A stretch of 64,000 bases of DNA. Origin: Flavobacterium sp. LC2016-23. Its GTDB lineage: Bacteria > Bacteroidota > Bacteroidia > Flavobacteriales > Flavobacteriaceae. The notes under the pieces were generated by a model. That model had not been told where the DNA came from. It did no database searches and saw only the letters and a list, made by a program, of their open reading frames with translations. A program made the translations under genes and the position numbers. The stretch covers positions 1 to 64,000 of the forward strand of contig NZ_WKKE01000021.1 in NCBI RefSeq assembly GCF_009674775.1, in the 5' to 3' direction. Of the stretch, positions 26,001 through 34,532 are shown one piece after another; position 1 is the stretch's first letter, and each line of letters opens with the position of its first letter.

Positions 26001-26336
26001 CTAACCAATCCGAAGCCCATTCTCTATTTTAAAATCCGGAGCCAGTAAAATAACATCTCCTTCTTCGCCTACCGCACCCAGCACGAGACATTCACTCATG
26101 AATTTTCCGATTTGTTTTTTGGGGAAGTTGACTACAGCAACAATTTGTCGGTTTAACAACTCCTCTTTTTGATAGCGCTTTGTAATTTGGGCTGATGATT
26201 TTCGGATACCAATTTCGGAACCGAAATCAATCGTGAGCTGATAGGCCGGTTTTCTTGCTTCAGGAAAATCATTTACTTCCAGTATTGTTCCGACACGCAT
26301 GTCAGTTCTTTCAAATTCATTCCAGGATAAATCCAT
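26001..26336 (-). CDS. csaA: CsaA-like tRNA-binding protein
   Basis: The 111-aa protein is a single tRNA-binding/OB-fold domain of the CsaA type, a dimeric protein with reported export-chaperone-like activity. Diagnostic segments are DMRVGTILEVNDFPEARKPA, DFGSEIGIRKSSAQIT, RQIVAVVNFPKKQIGKFMSE and VLGAVGEEGDVILL. The length fits exactly. It has no signal peptide. It is transcribed divergently from the downstream chloroperoxidase-like hydrolase gene. Confidence 0.93.
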   Translation of the reverse strand: MDLSWNEFERTDMRVGTILEVNDFPEARKPAYQLTIDFGSEIGIRKSSAQITKRYQKEELLNRQIVAVVNFPKKQIGKFMSECLVLGAVGEEGDVILLAPDFKIENGLRIG

Positions 26337-26358
26337 ATTGTACTTTTTTTAGTATTTA

Positions 26359-26375
26359 CAAACCTATTAATTTTG
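26359..26375. promoter_or_regulatory. Divergent, nearly abutting -7 elements
   Basis: The minus strand reads TAGGTTTG at 26359-26366 (toward csaA, 22 nt before its ATG). The plus strand reads TAATTTTG at 26368-26375 (toward the hydrolase, 93 nt before its ATG). Both fit TAnnTTTG and are separated by 1 nt, so the two promoters would compete. Confidence 0.45.
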
Positions 26376-26468
26376 TAAGTATTACCACTAATTCTATAAC
26401 CCTTTTTTTAGGTTAGCCTCTAATTTTACATTACAGATTAGCATGCTAACGTTAAAAAAAAGATAAAA

Positions 26469-27362
26469 ATGGAAAATAATGTCATCAACTCAACACTTTC
26501 AGAGAAAAATTTTGAGTCAAACCTAAAACAAGTTCATACCGATAAATATATAGAAACAGCCCAAAACGTAAGACTTTATGTAAAAGATTACGGTCAGGGC
26601 AAACCTGTAATTCTTATTCATGGCTGGCCGCTTTCTAATGAAATGTGGGAGTATCAGATTGAATTCCTGGTTCAGAATGGTTTCAGGGTTATTGCCTATG
26701 ACCGTCGTGGATTTGGTAAATCATCACAACCCTGGGATGGTTACGATTATGACACTTTATCTGATGATTTACAGGAAATTATCGAACAATTAGAATTAAC
26801 AGATGCTACACTTGTCGGTTTTTCTATGGGCGGCGGTGAAGTAGTTCGTTATTTTAGCCGTCATGGTGGAAAAGGAGTTACCAAAGCGGCCTTGATTTCT
26901 TCTGTTATTCCTTTTTTACTAAAAACGAATGACAATCCTGACGGACATCCAAGAGAAAAAAGTGAAACTACCGCAAATGCCATTAAGGAAGACCGAATTG
27001 CTTTTATAGATAATTTCGGAAAAACATTCTTTGGCGTAAACATCATCAACAAGCCTTTAAGTACGCCTTTACTGGAGTATTATAGAAATCTTTGCTCTGT
27101 TGCCTCTCCAAGAGCGACTTTAAAATGTGCTGAATCTTTTTCGTTTACCGATTTCAGGGATGAACTGAATTTTGTAAAGGTTCCGACCTTAATTATTCAT
27201 GGTGATGACGACAAAATAGTTCCTATTGAACTGACATCCAAAAAAGCTGCTGAAGGTATCCGAGAAAGCACTTATATGGTGTATGAAGGCGCACCGCACG
27301 GCCTATTTTACACCGAAAGAGAAAGACTAAACAATGATTTACTGAATTTCTTAAATTCGTAA
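26469..27362 (+). CDS. Alpha/beta hydrolase, non-heme chloroperoxidase/arylesterase-like
   Basis: The 297-aa protein has a full triad. The oxyanion motif is ILIHGWPLS, the nucleophile elbow GFSMGG (Ser119), and acid and His are in IHGDDDKIVP and GAPHGLF. It also has the IAYDRRGFGKS strand typical of cofactor-free haloperoxidases and arylesterases. The first ~25 residues (MENNVINSTLSEKNFE) are a polar extension not usual in the family. There is no signal peptide. The natural role is probably hydrolytic. A strong terminator follows. Confidence 0.85.
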   Translation: MENNVINSTLSEKNFESNLKQVHTDKYIETAQNVRLYVKDYGQGKPVILIHGWPLSNEMWEYQIEFLVQNGFRVIAYDRRGFGKSSQPWDGYDYDTLSDDLQEIIEQLELTDATLVGFSMGGGEVVRYFSRHGGKGVTKAALISSVIPFLLKTNDNPDGHPREKSETTANAIKEDRIAFIDNFGKTFFGVNIINKPLSTPLLEYYRNLCSVASPRATLKCAESFSFTDFRDELNFVKVPTLIIHGDDDKIVPIELTSKKAAEGIRESTYMVYEGAPHGLFYTERERLNNDLLNFLNS

Positions 27363-27374
27363 TCTGCCTATAGC

Positions 27375-27428
27375 AAATATCCAAAGCGCATTTTAAGTTC
27401 TTCTTAAACGCTTTGGATATTTTTTTTA
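27375..27428 (+). terminator. Rho-independent terminator after the chloroperoxidase-like gene
   Basis: A perfect 14-bp stem (27375-27388 with 27409-27422, core ATCCAAAGCG/CGCTTTGGAT) is followed by a T tract. Confidence 0.88.
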
Positions 27429-27463
27429 ATCCTCTTCTGCTTTTTTTTAAAGAATATTAAGGT

Positions 27464-27471
27464 TATTTTTG
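27464..27471 (+). promoter_or_regulatory. -7 promoter element of the thioredoxin-like gene
   Basis: TATTTTTG fits TAnnTTTG and ends 21 nt before the ATG at 27493. An in-frame TTG at 27469 falls inside this box and is rejected as a start. Confidence 0.55.
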
Positions 27472-27492
27472 AGTAATCAATTCTTTATAAAA

Positions 27493-28047
27493 ATGTCACA
27501 AACTTCTTCAAACATGCTGGCTCTTGGAACAATTGCTCCGGAATTCAGACTGAAAGACACCAATTCTAATGACACCTATTCGTTTGAAGATCTAAAAGGA
27601 TCGAAAGGGACACTTGTGATTTTTATGTGCAACCACTGTCCGTATGTACTTCACGTAATTAATGAAATCGTTATGATTGCAAATGATTACCGCGTACAGG
27701 GAATCGGTGTAATTGCCATTTCGAGCAACGATATTGAAAAATTCCCTCAGGATTCGCCCGAAATGATGACCGAATTTGCTTTTCACAACAAAATCGATTT
27801 TCCGTATTTATTCGATGAGACACAGGAAGTAGCCAAAGCTTTTGATGCAGCCTGTACTCCTGATTTCTTTTTATTTGACAATAGGGACCGCTTATTTTAT
27901 CGGGGACAACTGGATGATTCAAGACCCAATAATGGTATTCCTTTAAGCGGAAGTGATTTGCGTAGTGCGATAGATGCGCTTATTTACAACAGAAGCTTAA
28001 AAGATCCTCAAAAACCGAGTGTGGGCTGTAATATCAAATGGAAATAA
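27493..28047 (+). CDS. Thioredoxin-like/AhpC-TSA family protein
   Basis: The 184-aa cytoplasmic thioredoxin-fold protein has the redox motif MCNHCPY (Cys46, Cys49), preceded by the APEFRLKDT opening of the peroxiredoxin/redoxin family. ACTPDFFLFD provides the cis-proline region. It resembles the AhpC/TSA-type proteins with CxHC motifs, widespread in Bacteroidota and cyanobacteria. A role in thiol redox or peroxide handling is likely, but the partner is unknown. The start at 27493 is supported by the promoter just upstream. Confidence 0.85.
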   Translation: MSQTSSNMLALGTIAPEFRLKDTNSNDTYSFEDLKGSKGTLVIFMCNHCPYVLHVINEIVMIANDYRVQGIGVIAISSNDIEKFPQDSPEMMTEFAFHNKIDFPYLFDETQEVAKAFDAACTPDFFLFDNRDRLFYRGQLDDSRPNNGIPLSGSDLRSAIDALIYNRSLKDPQKPSVGCNIKWK

Positions 28048-28056
28048 AAAATTAAA

Positions 28057-28082
28057 CACCTCATCTTTGAAGGTGCTTTTTT
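28057..28082 (+). terminator. Terminator of the thioredoxin-like gene
   Basis: CACCT (28057-28061) pairs with AGGTG (28071-28075), then CTTTTTTA. Confidence 0.65.
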
Positions 28083-28092
28083 ATGTTTAATC

Positions 28093-28128
28093 AAAAAAAA
28101 GCATCCTGATTCAGAATGCTTTTTTTTA
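28093..28128. terminator. Bidirectional terminator upstream of the cytochrome c stop
   Basis: The AAGCATCCTG/CAGAATGCTT hairpin has one mismatch. An A8 tract flanks it on the left and a T tract on the right. It suits termination of the minus-strand cytochrome gene and backs up the plus-strand terminator just before it. Confidence 0.75.
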
Positions 28129-28133
28129 TTTTT

Positions 28134-28454
28134 TTACAATTGCGAGTTAATATAATTCGTAATCGATGTCATTTGTACCCCATCTAAATGTGCTTTTTTG
28201 CCCATTCTCACAAGGATTGGCGACCATTCTTCCTGTGTGAATTTTTTCGGCTCAAATAATTTGTGGCATTTTGCACAATTGTTTTCGTACAAATTCTGAC
28301 CTTCTGCAAGTTCAGGCGTAAGTGTTACAGCTTTAGCAGTTTCAGTAGCCGTTGGTGCTGCTGGCTCAGTTGCTGCAACCGGAGCCGACTTTTGAGTACC
28401 GCAGGAAACCACGAATAAGACTAGTGCTGCAAGAGTTATAATTTTTGATTTCAT
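28134..28454 (-). CDS. Cytochrome c-type heme lipoprotein
   Basis: The 106-aa protein has a lipobox FVVSC (Cys18), an Ala/Pro/Thr-rich linker (about 23-45) and a single class-I cytochrome domain. The heme motif is CAKCH (Cys60, Cys63, His64), with a likely axial Met84 in VRMGKKA. It is predicted to be membrane-anchored in the periplasm as a small electron carrier. No oxidase or dehydrogenase genes lie beside it, so its redox partner is unknown. Confidence 0.88.
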   Translation of the reverse strand: MKSKIITLAALVLFVVSCGTQKSAPVAATEPAAPTATETAKAVTLTPELAEGQNLYENNCAKCHKLFEPKKFTQEEWSPILVRMGKKAHLDGVQMTSITNYINSQL

Positions 28455-28479
28455 TCAGTTTTATTTTTGAAGTAAATAT

Positions 28480-28512
28480 AAAAAAAATCCCATTCGGCAA
28501 GCGAACGGGATT
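28480..28512 (-). terminator. Terminator of the peptidylprolyl isomerase gene
   Basis: On the minus strand an 11-bp stem with one mismatch (28502-28512 with 28486-28496, core CGAACGGGATT) is followed by a U tract corresponding to the A run at 28480-28487. Confidence 0.75.
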
Positions 28513-28547
28513 CCTTATTTAAGACTATTTAGAAGTTGTCTAATTAC

Positions 28548-29480
28548 TTACTTTACTTCCATTAATTCAACATCAAAAATCAAAGTTGCGTTTGGCGGAA
28601 TAACTCCCCCTGCACCAGCAGATCCGTAAGCTAAATGAGACGGAATAACAAAACGGGCTTTGTCTCCAACCTGCAATAAAGCGATACCTTCATCCCATCC
28701 TTCGATAACCTGACCCTGACCTAATCTGAATTCGATTGGTTTTTTGCGTGGGTAAGAAGAATCAAAAACTTTTCCGGTTTCTAAAGATCCTTCGTAGTGA
28801 ACCGCAACTGTTTTACCGGCTTCCGCTCTTTTACCATCTCCTTTTTGAATCATTTTGTATCGTAAACCGCTTTCTGTTTTATCAAAACCGGCAGCAAGTT
28901 CTTCCATTTTAGCTTCAGCAGCCGCTTTTTCAGCAGCTTCAAGTTTGGCACGGGAACCTTCAAAAACTCTGAAAGCTTCGATAGCATTCCATTTTTCAGC
29001 TTCTTCTCCTACTCTTACGATTTCAACAGTTTCAAGAGCATCGCCCTGAGCAATTGCATCAACGATATCCTGTCCTTCCACTACGTGACCAAAAACAGTA
29101 TGTTTTCCGTCTAACCATGAAGTTGGAACGTGTGTAATATAAAATTGAGATCCGTTTGTTCCTACGCCTGAATTTGCCATGGCTAATACTCCCGGACGAT
29201 CGTGTTTTAAACCTGGGTGAAACTCATCATCAAATTTGTAACCAGGACCACCTGTTCCTGTTCCCTGAGGGCAACCTCCCTGGATCATGAAATCAGGAAT
29301 TACACGGTGAAATGATAATCCGTCGTAATATTTATTTCCTTGTGGTTTAATTTTATTTTCTAAGTTTCCTTCAGCCAGTCCTACGAAGTTACCCACTGTT
29401 CCCGGTGTTAAGTCGTGTGTCAATTTTACTAAAATCGACCCTTTGCTGGTATTGAATTTAGCGTATATTCCGTTTTCCAT
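28548..29480 (-). CDS. Dual-family immunophilin: cyclophilin fused to FKBP
   Basis: The 310-aa peptidyl-prolyl cis-trans isomerase carries two unrelated folds. Residues ~1-165 are a cyclophilin (FHRVIPDFMIQGG, MANSGVGTNGSQFYIT, LDGKHTVFGHVVEG). An Ala/Glu-rich helix (~175-200) leads to an FKBP domain (~205-310: VAVHYEGSLETGKVFDSS, GQVIEGWDEGIALL, YGSAGAGGVIPPNATLIFDVEL). Both active sites look intact. It has no signal peptide, so it is cytoplasmic. Cyclophilin-FKBP fusions are known from Flavobacterium and a few other lineages. Confidence 0.93.
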   Translation of the reverse strand: MENGIYAKFNTSKGSILVKLTHDLTPGTVGNFVGLAEGNLENKIKPQGNKYYDGLSFHRVIPDFMIQGGCPQGTGTGGPGYKFDDEFHPGLKHDRPGVLAMANSGVGTNGSQFYITHVPTSWLDGKHTVFGHVVEGQDIVDAIAQGDALETVEIVRVGEEAEKWNAIEAFRVFEGSRAKLEAAEKAAAEAKMEELAAGFDKTESGLRYKMIQKGDGKRAEAGKTVAVHYEGSLETGKVFDSSYPRKKPIEFRLGQGQVIEGWDEGIALLQVGDKARFVIPSHLAYGSAGAGGVIPPNATLIFDVELMEVK

Positions 29481-29540
29481 TGTTGTTATTTTTAATTTGA
29501 ATGCAAATTTACAAATTAATTTTATATCAATTTGTGCTTT

Positions 29541-30719
29541 CTATTTTTTATCCCGGGACTTCGGGATTGATTTATAACTAAGTCCGTACACTACTAATGC
29601 TGCTATTGCCAAAAGAGCACAGCCCATCGCAACGACATGCCATCCGCCAAGCTTCCATAATAATAATCCGTAGGCAGATCCGGCAGCAGTACCCAGAAAA
29701 CTAAAGGACATAAATACGGTATTTAGCCTGTTTCTGGCTTCCGGCAAAAGCGAATATACCCTGGTTTGGTTGGAGATATGCACCCCCTGAATTCCGATGT
29801 CGATAAAAACGATTCCGATAATTATTCCTATTACGCTTTCGATTGAAAAGTAAAAAGTGATAAAACTGATCAACATCAGTAAACACCCATAGCCCACTGC
29901 AACCCTTGGATTTCCTTTATCACCCATTTTACCAACCAATGGCGCTGCCAAAGCTCCTGAAGCGCCTACAATTCCAAAAAGTCCAATTGTGGCACTATTG
30001 AAATTAAATGGTTCTCCTGAAAGCAACAATACCATCGTTGTCCAGAAAGCACCAAACTGTGCAAAACAAAAGACATTGATTAAAGTAGCCTCTCTTAGAA
30101 CGGGCTGGGTTTTGATCAGTGTAAAAAGTGATCTAATCAATTGACCGTAAGACCCCTGAAATTGAGGTTTGTTGACCGGAAATTTCTTCTGAATAGCAAA
30201 AAAGATCAAAAGACAGATTCCGGCTGCAATCCAAAACATGGACCTCCAGCCAAAAAGCTGACCGATAAATCCGCTTAAGGTTCTGGAAAGTAAAATTCCC
30301 ACCAGCAAACCGCTCATAATAGTTCCTACTACTTTACCGCGTTGTTCAGGTGCCGTTAAAGAAGCTGCCAAAGGCAAAATAAGCTGGGGTACTATCGAAG
30401 TAATACCCAAAAATAAAGACGCGATTTGTAATATAAAAAAGCTTTTGGCCGTAGCGGCGATAATTAAAGCAATTACCGAAGCAAAAGTGGTCATCAGAAT
30501 TTGTTTTTTACGTTCGATCTTGTCACCAAGCGGTACCATAAAAAACAAACCAATCGCGTAACCAGCCTGGGTAAGATAAGTAATCGTACCGGCATTGGCT
30601 TCCGGAATTTTAAATTCGTTAGCAATTAAAACAATAAGGGGCTGGCAGTAATACAGATTGGCAACTATAAGTCCAGTGCAGGCTGCCATAAATAAGACAT
30701 TCGTTTTGGATAGATTCAT
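29541..30719 (-). CDS. Major facilitator superfamily transporter
   Basis: The 392-aa protein has about twelve membrane helices. The loop 2-3 motif A is present as PLGDKIERKKQIL. It resembles DHA1/YgaY-like drug or metabolite carriers (opening TNVLFMAACTGLIVANLYYCQPL). The substrate cannot be inferred. It stands alone: the cupin gene cluster follows upstream after 115 nt, and the PPIase gene lies downstream on the same strand. Confidence 0.85.
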   Translation of the reverse strand: MNLSKTNVLFMAACTGLIVANLYYCQPLIVLIANEFKIPEANAGTITYLTQAGYAIGLFFMVPLGDKIERKKQILMTTFASVIALIIAATAKSFFILQIASLFLGITSIVPQLILPLAASLTAPEQRGKVVGTIMSGLLVGILLSRTLSGFIGQLFGWRSMFWIAAGICLLIFFAIQKKFPVNKPQFQGSYGQLIRSLFTLIKTQPVLREATLINVFCFAQFGAFWTTMVLLLSGEPFNFNSATIGLFGIVGASGALAAPLVGKMGDKGNPRVAVGYGCLLMLISFITFYFSIESVIGIIIGIVFIDIGIQGVHISNQTRVYSLLPEARNRLNTVFMSFSFLGTAAGSAYGLLLWKLGGWHVVAMGCALLAIAALVVYGLSYKSIPKSRDKK

Positions 30720-30834
30720 TTTGCAAAAATACTATTCTAATTGTAACCTAAACTTAAAAAAAAGTATAAATTTCGCAACGCTACAATGCAGTTAACGGCT
30801 TCATTTATCAATTCTATTGCGATTCAAAACGTTA

Positions 30835-31182
30835 TCATTTCAAAAAATCCTCACGCAACGGACTAAAAACATCGGTCAAAGTACCGCTTTCCAGGCATAA
30901 CACTCCATGAATCGCATGCGGCGGAATATAAAAACTGTCTCCTTCTTTTAAAGTCTCTGTAACCCCGCTGATCGTCACATCAAATGTACCGCTGGAAATA
31001 TAAGTGACCTGCGTATGATAATGTTCGTGCAAAACACCAATAGCGCCTTTTTCAAAGTGAACATTCACCAGCATGGCCTGATCGTTATAAGCCAGAATTT
31101 TTCGTTTAATGCCTTCTCCGACAACTTCCCACTCTATTTCGTCACCTTTTATAAATTCTTTGCTCGTCTCTGAACTTTGCAT
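30835..31182 (-). CDS. Cupin-domain protein (KdgF-like)
   Basis: This 115-aa single-domain cupin has metal-binding motif 1 HEHYHTQVTYISSG and motif 2 IPPHAIHGV. The opening GIKRKILAYNDQAMLVNVHFEKGAIGVLHEH and closing DVFSPLREDF resemble KdgF, which helps linearize unsaturated uronates from pectin or alginate. No uronate genes are nearby, so the substrate is uncertain. It is 7 nt from the FMN reductase gene and belongs to the minus-strand run 30835-32446. Confidence 0.78.
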   Translation of the reverse strand: MQSSETSKEFIKGDEIEWEVVGEGIKRKILAYNDQAMLVNVHFEKGAIGVLHEHYHTQVTYISSGTFDVTISGVTETLKEGDSFYIPPHAIHGVLCLESGTLTDVFSPLREDFLK

Positions 31183-31189
31183 ATTCTTT

Positions 31190-31741
31190 TTATTTTAATT
31201 TAACTTCCCCGATTTCTTTTTCAAAATTAGTAATGAATGCTAAAATAGCATGTAACGTTTTTTCATCTGTAATAGTTCCTTCAGCATTTAATTTTCCTCT
31301 GATTCCCTGTATCAAAAGTTGGGTCTCATCCGTAAATTTAGCTTCAATGGTTTTCATGATTAAACCTAATTGTTCGTGCCCTTTTTCTCCTGATGCCGAA
31401 GCGGTAATCAAACCCACTTTTTTATTCGAAAAAACGGTTGTTGAAACGCACCATTCCAATGCATTTTTCAGACTGCCCGGCAAACTGAAAACATATTCAG
31501 GCGTGCAAATCAATACGCCTGCTGCTTCTGCAATTTTACTCCTGAACTTAACAACTGCTTCAGGTGGATGTTCGGTATCTAAGTCAGGATTAAAATGCGG
31601 AAGACTTTCGAGCTCTTCAAATAGTTCAACCTCAAATTCCTTATTTATATTTTCAGAAATGAATTTCAGAATTTTAAAATTACTGGAATTCTTTCTGGTA
31701 CTTCCTGAAATAGCCAGTATTTTTTCCTTTTGTCCCGTCAT
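31190..31741 (-). CDS. NADPH-dependent FMN reductase family protein
   Basis: The 183-aa flavodoxin-like protein has the FMN phosphate-binding loop ISGSTRKNSSN (11-21) and the TPEYVFSLPGSLKNALEW segment typical of NADPH:FMN/quinone/azo reductases. It is cytoplasmic. It is separated by 6 nt from the racemase gene upstream and 7 nt from the cupin downstream, so the three are probably one operon. Its physiological substrate is unknown. Confidence 0.87.
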   Translation of the reverse strand: MTGQKEKILAISGSTRKNSSNFKILKFISENINKEFEVELFEELESLPHFNPDLDTEHPPEAVVKFRSKIAEAAGVLICTPEYVFSLPGSLKNALEWCVSTTVFSNKKVGLITASASGEKGHEQLGLIMKTIEAKFTDETQLLIQGIRGKLNAEGTITDEKTLHAILAFITNFEKEIGEVKLK

Positions 31742-31747
31742 TTCGAT

Positions 31748-32446
31748 TTACTCTGCTGAAACAGCAAAATCTACGGCTGCTTCTGAATGAATTTTAGTAG
31801 TATCAAAAACCGGAACCGAAACATCTTCCTGACTGATTAACAACGGAATTTCGGTACAGCCCAGAATAATTCCTTCGGCACCGTTCTCAATAAGTTTTTC
31901 AATAATAGAAAGATAGGCTCTTTTGGTTTGTTCTTTGATGATTCCGCGTCCTAACTCTTCTTTCAGGGTCTGCTGAATAAAATCTCTTTCGTCCTGAAGG
32001 AAAGGAACAATGGCCTCTATATTGTTTTCTGCCAGTTTTTTGATGTAAAACTCCATTTCCATCGTGAATTTCGTCCCCAGTAAACCGACTTTTTTTAATC
32101 CTTGTTTGTTAATGGCGTTTGCGGTAGCTGTTGCTACGTGAATAACAGGCAATTTAATTTCCTGTTCCAGCCGGTCTGAAACTGCATGGGCCGTATTGGC
32201 GCATAAAACAATGGCATCAGCACCGCTTTTTTCGAGGCTTTTACAGGCATTTAAAAGCAATTCGAAAGTGGCATCCCAATTTCCATTGGTGTTATTTCTT
32301 TGAAAATCATCAAAGTTTAAAGAATAAATAATGCATTCGGCAAAATTAAGACCCCCTAATTTTTCGTTGATTCCTTCATTTATAAATCGATAGTAATCAA
32401 TGGTCGAAACCCAGCTGATCCCTCCTACAAGTCCTAGTTTTTTCAT
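31748..32446 (-). CDS. Aspartate/glutamate racemase family protein
   Basis: The 232-aa PLP-independent racemase fold has two catalytic cysteines in LCANTAH and LGCTEIPLL, and the N-terminal MKKLGLVGGISWVSTIDYY. It resembles RacX/YgeA-type broad-spectrum amino acid racemases or aspartate racemase. D-amino acids are used in the wall, but the substrate cannot be read from sequence. It is first in the racemase-FMN reductase-cupin cluster. Confidence 0.87.
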   Translation of the reverse strand: MKKLGLVGGISWVSTIDYYRFINEGINEKLGGLNFAECIIYSLNFDDFQRNNTNGNWDATFELLLNACKSLEKSGADAIVLCANTAHAVSDRLEQEIKLPVIHVATATANAINKQGLKKVGLLGTKFTMEMEFYIKKLAENNIEAIVPFLQDERDFIQQTLKEELGRGIIKEQTKRAYLSIIEKLIENGAEGIILGCTEIPLLISQEDVSVPVFDTTKIHSEAAVDFAVSAE

Positions 32447-32465
32447 ATTTCTCAGTTATGAGTTT

Positions 32466-33053
32466 TTATTTATTTTGTATTGCTTTCTGACCGCTTACTA
32501 TCATTTTTACGCCATAACAAATCGTTGAAATGGCACAGCAGATACTCACGATTGCATTGGCAAAATTTACCGTTGTCACTTTTTCAATTATCATATAAAG
32601 TCCGATAATCGCCACTGTAGAAGTCCAGATTCCCATATAATAATCGAACTTCCTTTTGAACAATTTCCCTAAAGGAAAAAAGTGCAGGCCGACTATTAAG
32701 GCAAAAAACGGAATGAACAATTCGTTGTGATTGATATTGATGAGTATGTTTTTTGCCAAAAAGATTCCTAATCCCTCCAGACCCAAAATCCAAAGAAAAC
32801 GTTTGTCCTTTTTTTCTTCTTCCTGCGTTTTACTCTCAACAGCAGTATCAGGTATTGTTTTTTGAAATTTTGTAAAACGAACATAAAAAAACAAAAAGAC
32901 CAGAATGACCATCCCAATCAGTAATCCAACCATTTTATTGTCTTTATTTTCTAAATAATATTCGGCAATTAACGTCCATATTACTGTATTTATAATCATG
33001 AAAAACAATCCGCCAATTGCTCTTTCCACCTCTCTTTTTACATTTAGTTCCAT
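32466..33053 (-). CDS. Integral membrane protein of unknown function
   Basis: The 195-aa protein has about six hydrophobic segments, with a charged cytoplasmic loop (KTQEEEKKDKR, about 76-86) after the second. Polar residues within the helices are few. No transporter signature or catalytic motif is visible, and no family is assigned. It lies 19 nt upstream of the racemase gene and 26 nt downstream of the sugar isomerase gene, so it may be in the same operon. Confidence 0.7.
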   Translation of the reverse strand: MELNVKREVERAIGGLFFMIINTVIWTLIAEYYLENKDNKMVGLLIGMVILVFLFFYVRFTKFQKTIPDTAVESKTQEEEKKDKRFLWILGLEGLGIFLAKNILININHNELFIPFFALIVGLHFFPLGKLFKRKFDYYMGIWTSTVAIIGLYMIIEKVTTVNFANAIVSICCAISTICYGVKMIVSGQKAIQNK

Positions 33054-33079
33054 TCGTTTTTTATTGTTTACGATTTTAA

Positions 33080-33958
33080 TTATTTAAGGGTTAGGCTATT
33101 CAGAATAAAATCACAGCTTTTTTTTATGGAATCGAAAGAATCAGGAGCAAAATTATTCTCCTGTTCTACAAAAAAATATTTCATTCCGGCCTGTTCTGCT
33201 TCGTTAAAAATGGGTTTAAAATCAATCGATCCGGAACCAACTTCGGTATTTAAAGCCGGTTTAAACTTATCCATGTCTTTTACATGCCACATGGTAAAAC
33301 GTCCTGGATTTTCCCGAAATAATTGCAACGCATCTTTCCCGGCATACACCACCCAGTATAAATCCATTTCGAAATATACGAGGTCCTTATCAGTATCTTT
33401 TAGTAAAATTTCATAACCTGTAACTCCGTTATGATTTTCAAATTCGAAATCATGATTGTGATACGCTAATTTCAGACCTGCATCCCGACACATTTTACCG
33501 GCTTCGTTTAAGCGGCCGGCAATTTTTTTATAATCATCGCTGTTTTTTCTAAAAGGCGGATCAACCCACGGAATGGTAAGATAGTCACTTTTTAAAGTTC
33601 TCGCAGCTGCAATTGCCGCTTTAAGTTCCGTTGTTTCTCCATCAGCCAAAAAAGAACCTACGCCATAATGTCCGCTTACTGCTTTTAAGTGGTTTATGTC
33701 CAGTATTTCTTTGAACTGAGCTGGTGTAAGTCCCCAAAACTGGTCCCTGATCGAAAAACCATACGTCTCCACAGTTGTAAATCCGGCTGAAGACACTTTC
33801 TCTAAAGTGCCTTTTATATCTTTTGGAAGTTCTTCCCGCAACGTATACAATTGCAGACCAATTTCTTTTTTTTTCATAGTAAAAGCGAATGACGGCACAG
33901 CCAAAACTGCCGCAGTAGCAAGGCTGCCGTTGATTATAAAAGTACGTCTGGAAGTCAT
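33080..33958 (-). CDS. Exported sugar phosphate isomerase/epimerase family TIM-barrel protein
   Basis: The 292-aa AP-endonuclease-2-like TIM barrel has a Tat-like signal (SRRTFI followed by a hydrophobic stretch to about residue 26). Metal-binding residues are suggested by YHNHDFEFE, FEMDLYWV, MWHVKDMD and FFVEQE. Many Bacteroidota homologues are exported and act on sugars, for instance 3-keto-glycosides, but substrates are not established for this one. It is upstream of the membrane-protein gene and downstream of the NTF2-like lipoprotein gene. Confidence 0.85.
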   Translation of the reverse strand: MTSRRTFIINGSLATAAVLAVPSFAFTMKKKEIGLQLYTLREELPKDIKGTLEKVSSAGFTTVETYGFSIRDQFWGLTPAQFKEILDINHLKAVSGHYGVGSFLADGETTELKAAIAAARTLKSDYLTIPWVDPPFRKNSDDYKKIAGRLNEAGKMCRDAGLKLAYHNHDFEFENHNGVTGYEILLKDTDKDLVYFEMDLYWVVYAGKDALQLFRENPGRFTMWHVKDMDKFKPALNTEVGSGSIDFKPIFNEAEQAGMKYFFVEQENNFAPDSFDSIKKSCDFILNSLTLK

Positions 33959-33992
33959 TTTTTATCTTGTAATTAAGAAAGTAAAACTAACC

Positions 33993-34460
33993 TTATTTAT
34001 TAGATTTAGAATCATCGAAATTATCAAAATAAGTAAAATCTTTTGTTATTTTTCCGTTCTCAATGGTAAAGATAGTACAGATCGGCAGCTTAAATTTTGA
34101 TCCGTCCGAAGCCGTTCCGGTGGAAACAAATTCCACAATAATATGTTTCTCATCTGAAGGATAGATATTGACAATTTCATCATGCAGGTCCGGAAAAACA
34201 GCCTCAAGCGATGCGTACTTATCAATAGTTTGTTTTCTGGTCTGCGTAATCATTTCTTTACCGAACGACGGATCTTTAAAATCGGATACAGGAGCATACA
34301 TCGCTGCCATTTCTTTCCATTGATGTTTGTTGAAATACGCAAAATACTGTTTTACTATTTTTTCTTTTTCAGTTGGATCTAAATTGGGTGATTTTACCTG
34401 ATTATTGCAGGAACCAACTAATAGCGCTGTGCTTAATACCAAAAATACTTTCTTCATCAT
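33993..34460 (-). CDS. NTF2-like (SnoaL-type) lipoprotein
   Basis: The 155-aa protein has lipobox LLVGSC (near residue 18) and a mature NTF2/SnoaL-like fold: KIVKQYFAYFNKHQWKEMAAMYAPVSDFKDPS, then HIIVEFVSTGTASDGSKF and FTIENGKITKDFTYFD. Such domains bind small hydrophobic molecules or act as polyketide cyclases or isomerases. No catalytic role is evident here. It is envelope-anchored and may be cotranscribed with the sugar isomerase gene 34 nt downstream. Confidence 0.8.
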   Translation of the reverse strand: MMKKVFLVLSTALLVGSCNNQVKSPNLDPTEKEKIVKQYFAYFNKHQWKEMAAMYAPVSDFKDPSFGKEMITQTRKQTIDKYASLEAVFPDLHDEIVNIYPSDEKHIIVEFVSTGTASDGSKFKLPICTIFTIENGKITKDFTYFDNFDDSKSNK

Positions 34461-34532
34461 TTAGGATTTAGAGGATTTTATATCGTATCCTAAATTAAGT
34501 AAAAAAAGGAATCATTCTGCGGAAGATTTTTT

